Assembly: GCF_017654315.1 (NCBI RefSeq)
Contig: NZ_CP072203.1
Coordinates: 3,162,001 to 3,226,000 of the forward strand
DNA from: Gordonia polyisoprenivorans
GTDB lineage: Bacteria; Actinomycetota; Actinomycetes; Mycobacteriales; Mycobacteriaceae
Direction: 5' to 3'
DNA: 64,000 nucleotides
Of the stretch, positions 63,064-64,000 are shown in pieces. A program made the translations under genes and the position numbers. The notes below the pieces were generated by a model. That model did no database searches, was not told the DNA's origin, and saw only the letters and a list, made by a program, of their open reading frames with translations. How positions within the stretch are numbered: position 1 is the first letter of the stretch; each line of letters opens with the position of its first letter.

Positions 63064-64000
63064 TCATCGCCTCGGCTCGAGGCGCACCCGGACCTGCGAG
63101 GGAGCGGCGACGAAATCGGTCGTCGACGGCCGCGCCCGGCGGCGGCCGGCCGGACGGACATTCCAGCGCGAGTAGAGTGCCGCCGAGCACAGCAGGATCG
63201 TCGAGATCGCGAACGTGTTTCCCGGGCAATGGCGTTCTCCCACACCGAAAGCGAGATCGGCTTTCCGGTCGAGATGCCCGGCTCGGTCCGCCTCCCATCG
63301 GTTCGGGTCGAAGGTCTCCGGATCGGTGTAGAACTGTGGGTCGTGCAGGACGAGGTACGGGCTGTAGATCACCGTCGAACCGTCCGGCAGGGTGAGACGT
63401 CCGGTGTCGTCGTCGCCGAAGGTGACCGGCCCGTCGGCGGTCTGACTGCTGATCCACGGCCCCCACATCCGCAGTGTCTCGGCCACCACCCGACGCAGGT
63501 ACGTGAGCTGTTCGAGGTGGTCGGGGTGTACCGGTCCCTCGCCGACGACGCGTTCGACCTCCTGTGCAACAAGGGAACTCACGTGCGGGTTGCGGGCGAC
63601 CTCGTACCACACCCAGGCCAGGATCGATGCCGTCGAACCGACGCCGGCGGCCACCATAAGCAGCAGTTCGTCGATGATCTCGTCGTCGGACAGGCCGATT
63701 CCGGTGTCCTCGTCGGTGTGTCCGACGAGGACCGACAGGACGTCGCCGTGATCGACGCCTTGGCTTCGGTAGCGGCGAACGACGGTGCCGATGGCCTCGC
63801 GCAGCATCGCCGAATCGCGGGCGAAACGCCGGTTCGCGCGCATCCGCATCCGGCGGACGGGGGCGGGCAGCGCGCCGCGGATGATCACCTCGCCGAGCAA
63901 CCAGGGCACGGTCTCACGCACCCGATCGAGCGCGTCGGCGCCGAAGTCGGCACGGAACAGCGTCGAGGTGACGGTCTGCAACACCAGACCGTGCGCCTCG
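63064..64000 (-). CDS. Cytochrome P450 (N-terminus beyond window)
   Basis: The C-terminal ~312 residues of a P450; the frame stays open to the right edge. I-helix LLLMVAAGVGSTASILAWVW (A-G-x2-S/T-T variant), K-helix ETLR, and haem loop FGVGERHCPGN (F-x2-G-x-R-x-C). Convergent with the UbiA gene, 27 bases apart. It may oxidise the product of the operon, but being on the opposite strand it could belong to another unit. Confidence 0.88.
   Translation of the reverse strand, partial: EAHGLVLQTVTSTLFRADFGADALDRVRETVPWLLGEVIIRGALPAPVRRMRMRANRRFARDSAMLREAIGTVVRRYRSQGVDHGDVLSVLVGHTDEDTGIGLSDDEIIDELLLMVAAGVGSTASILAWVWYEVARNPHVSSLVAQEVERVVGEGPVHPDHLEQLTYLRRVVAETLRMWGPWISSQTADGPVTFGDDDTGRLTLPDGSTVIYSPYLVLHDPQFYTDPETFDPNRWEADRAGHLDRKADLAFGVGERHCPGNTFAISTILLCSAALYSRWNVRPAGRRRARPSTTDFVAAPSQVRVRLEPRR

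Overview
This 64 kb window is chromosomal DNA of a high-GC actinobacterium of the order Mycobacteriales. Gene content and order match the Mycobacterium tuberculosis block from proS to dapB and thyA/dfrA: proS, two ferritin-like/lipoprotein genes, rimP, nusA, ylxR, infB, rbfA, nrnA, dinF, a phosphoesterase gene, pptT, truB, a DtxR-type repressor gene, ribF, rpsO, pnp, ald, the ald regulator gene and dapB. The protein sequences look Gordonia-like. Genus is an inference; no rRNA or tRNA gene is present to settle it.

Layout. 1-9.5 kb: a truncated DevR/DosR-type response regulator, an acyl-ACP desaturase, siroheme synthase, an efflux pump, YaaA, ProS and a DUF4439/Tat-lipoprotein pair. 9.6-31.3 kb: core translation, RNA-processing and cofactor genes ending in dapB and a small membrane-protein gene.

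31.5-45.9 kb: an integrated 14.4 kb mobile element. It interrupts a flavodoxin-like gene (Rv2771c-like in position), leaving 5' and 3' host fragments at the two ends. The crossover resolves to a CA dinucleotide, and a large serine integrase lies just inside the right end. Immediately inside the left end the element carries a complete, diverged copy of the gene it breaks. It also encodes a DUF3987 replication-type protein beside a mirror-symmetric array of CTAGCCCC repeats around an AT-rich core (a probable origin), a terminase-small-subunit-like protein, a capsid-like protein, an M41-like HExxH protein, a small serine resolvase with a candidate res site coupled to a PD-(D/E)XK-like protein, and unrecognised cargo genes at both ends. 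No large terminase, portal, tail or conjugation gene is visible. Size and layout resemble a phage satellite (PICI-like) more than a prophage or ICE.

46.1-52.2 kb: an acyl-CoA-dehydrogenase-like gene with a divergent AraC regulator, the decayed remains of a nickel/cobalt transporter gene, then thyA, dfrA and a YcaQ-like gene.

52.4-64 kb: a seven-gene, fully overlapping operon that looks like an undescribed lipid/small-molecule pathway. In order it encodes a PEP-synthase/rifampin-phosphotransferase-like enzyme, a fusion of fatty acyl-AMP ligase, nucleotidyltransferase and PqqD-like domains, an acyl carrier protein, an extended SDR, an NDP-kinase-like protein, an AfsA (gamma-butyrolactone synthase family) hotdog protein and a UbiA-type prenyltransferase. 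A convergent cytochrome P450 runs off the window. The PptT encoded at 19.7 kb could activate the carrier protein. The product is unknown. The element and this operon are the two most interesting parts of the window.
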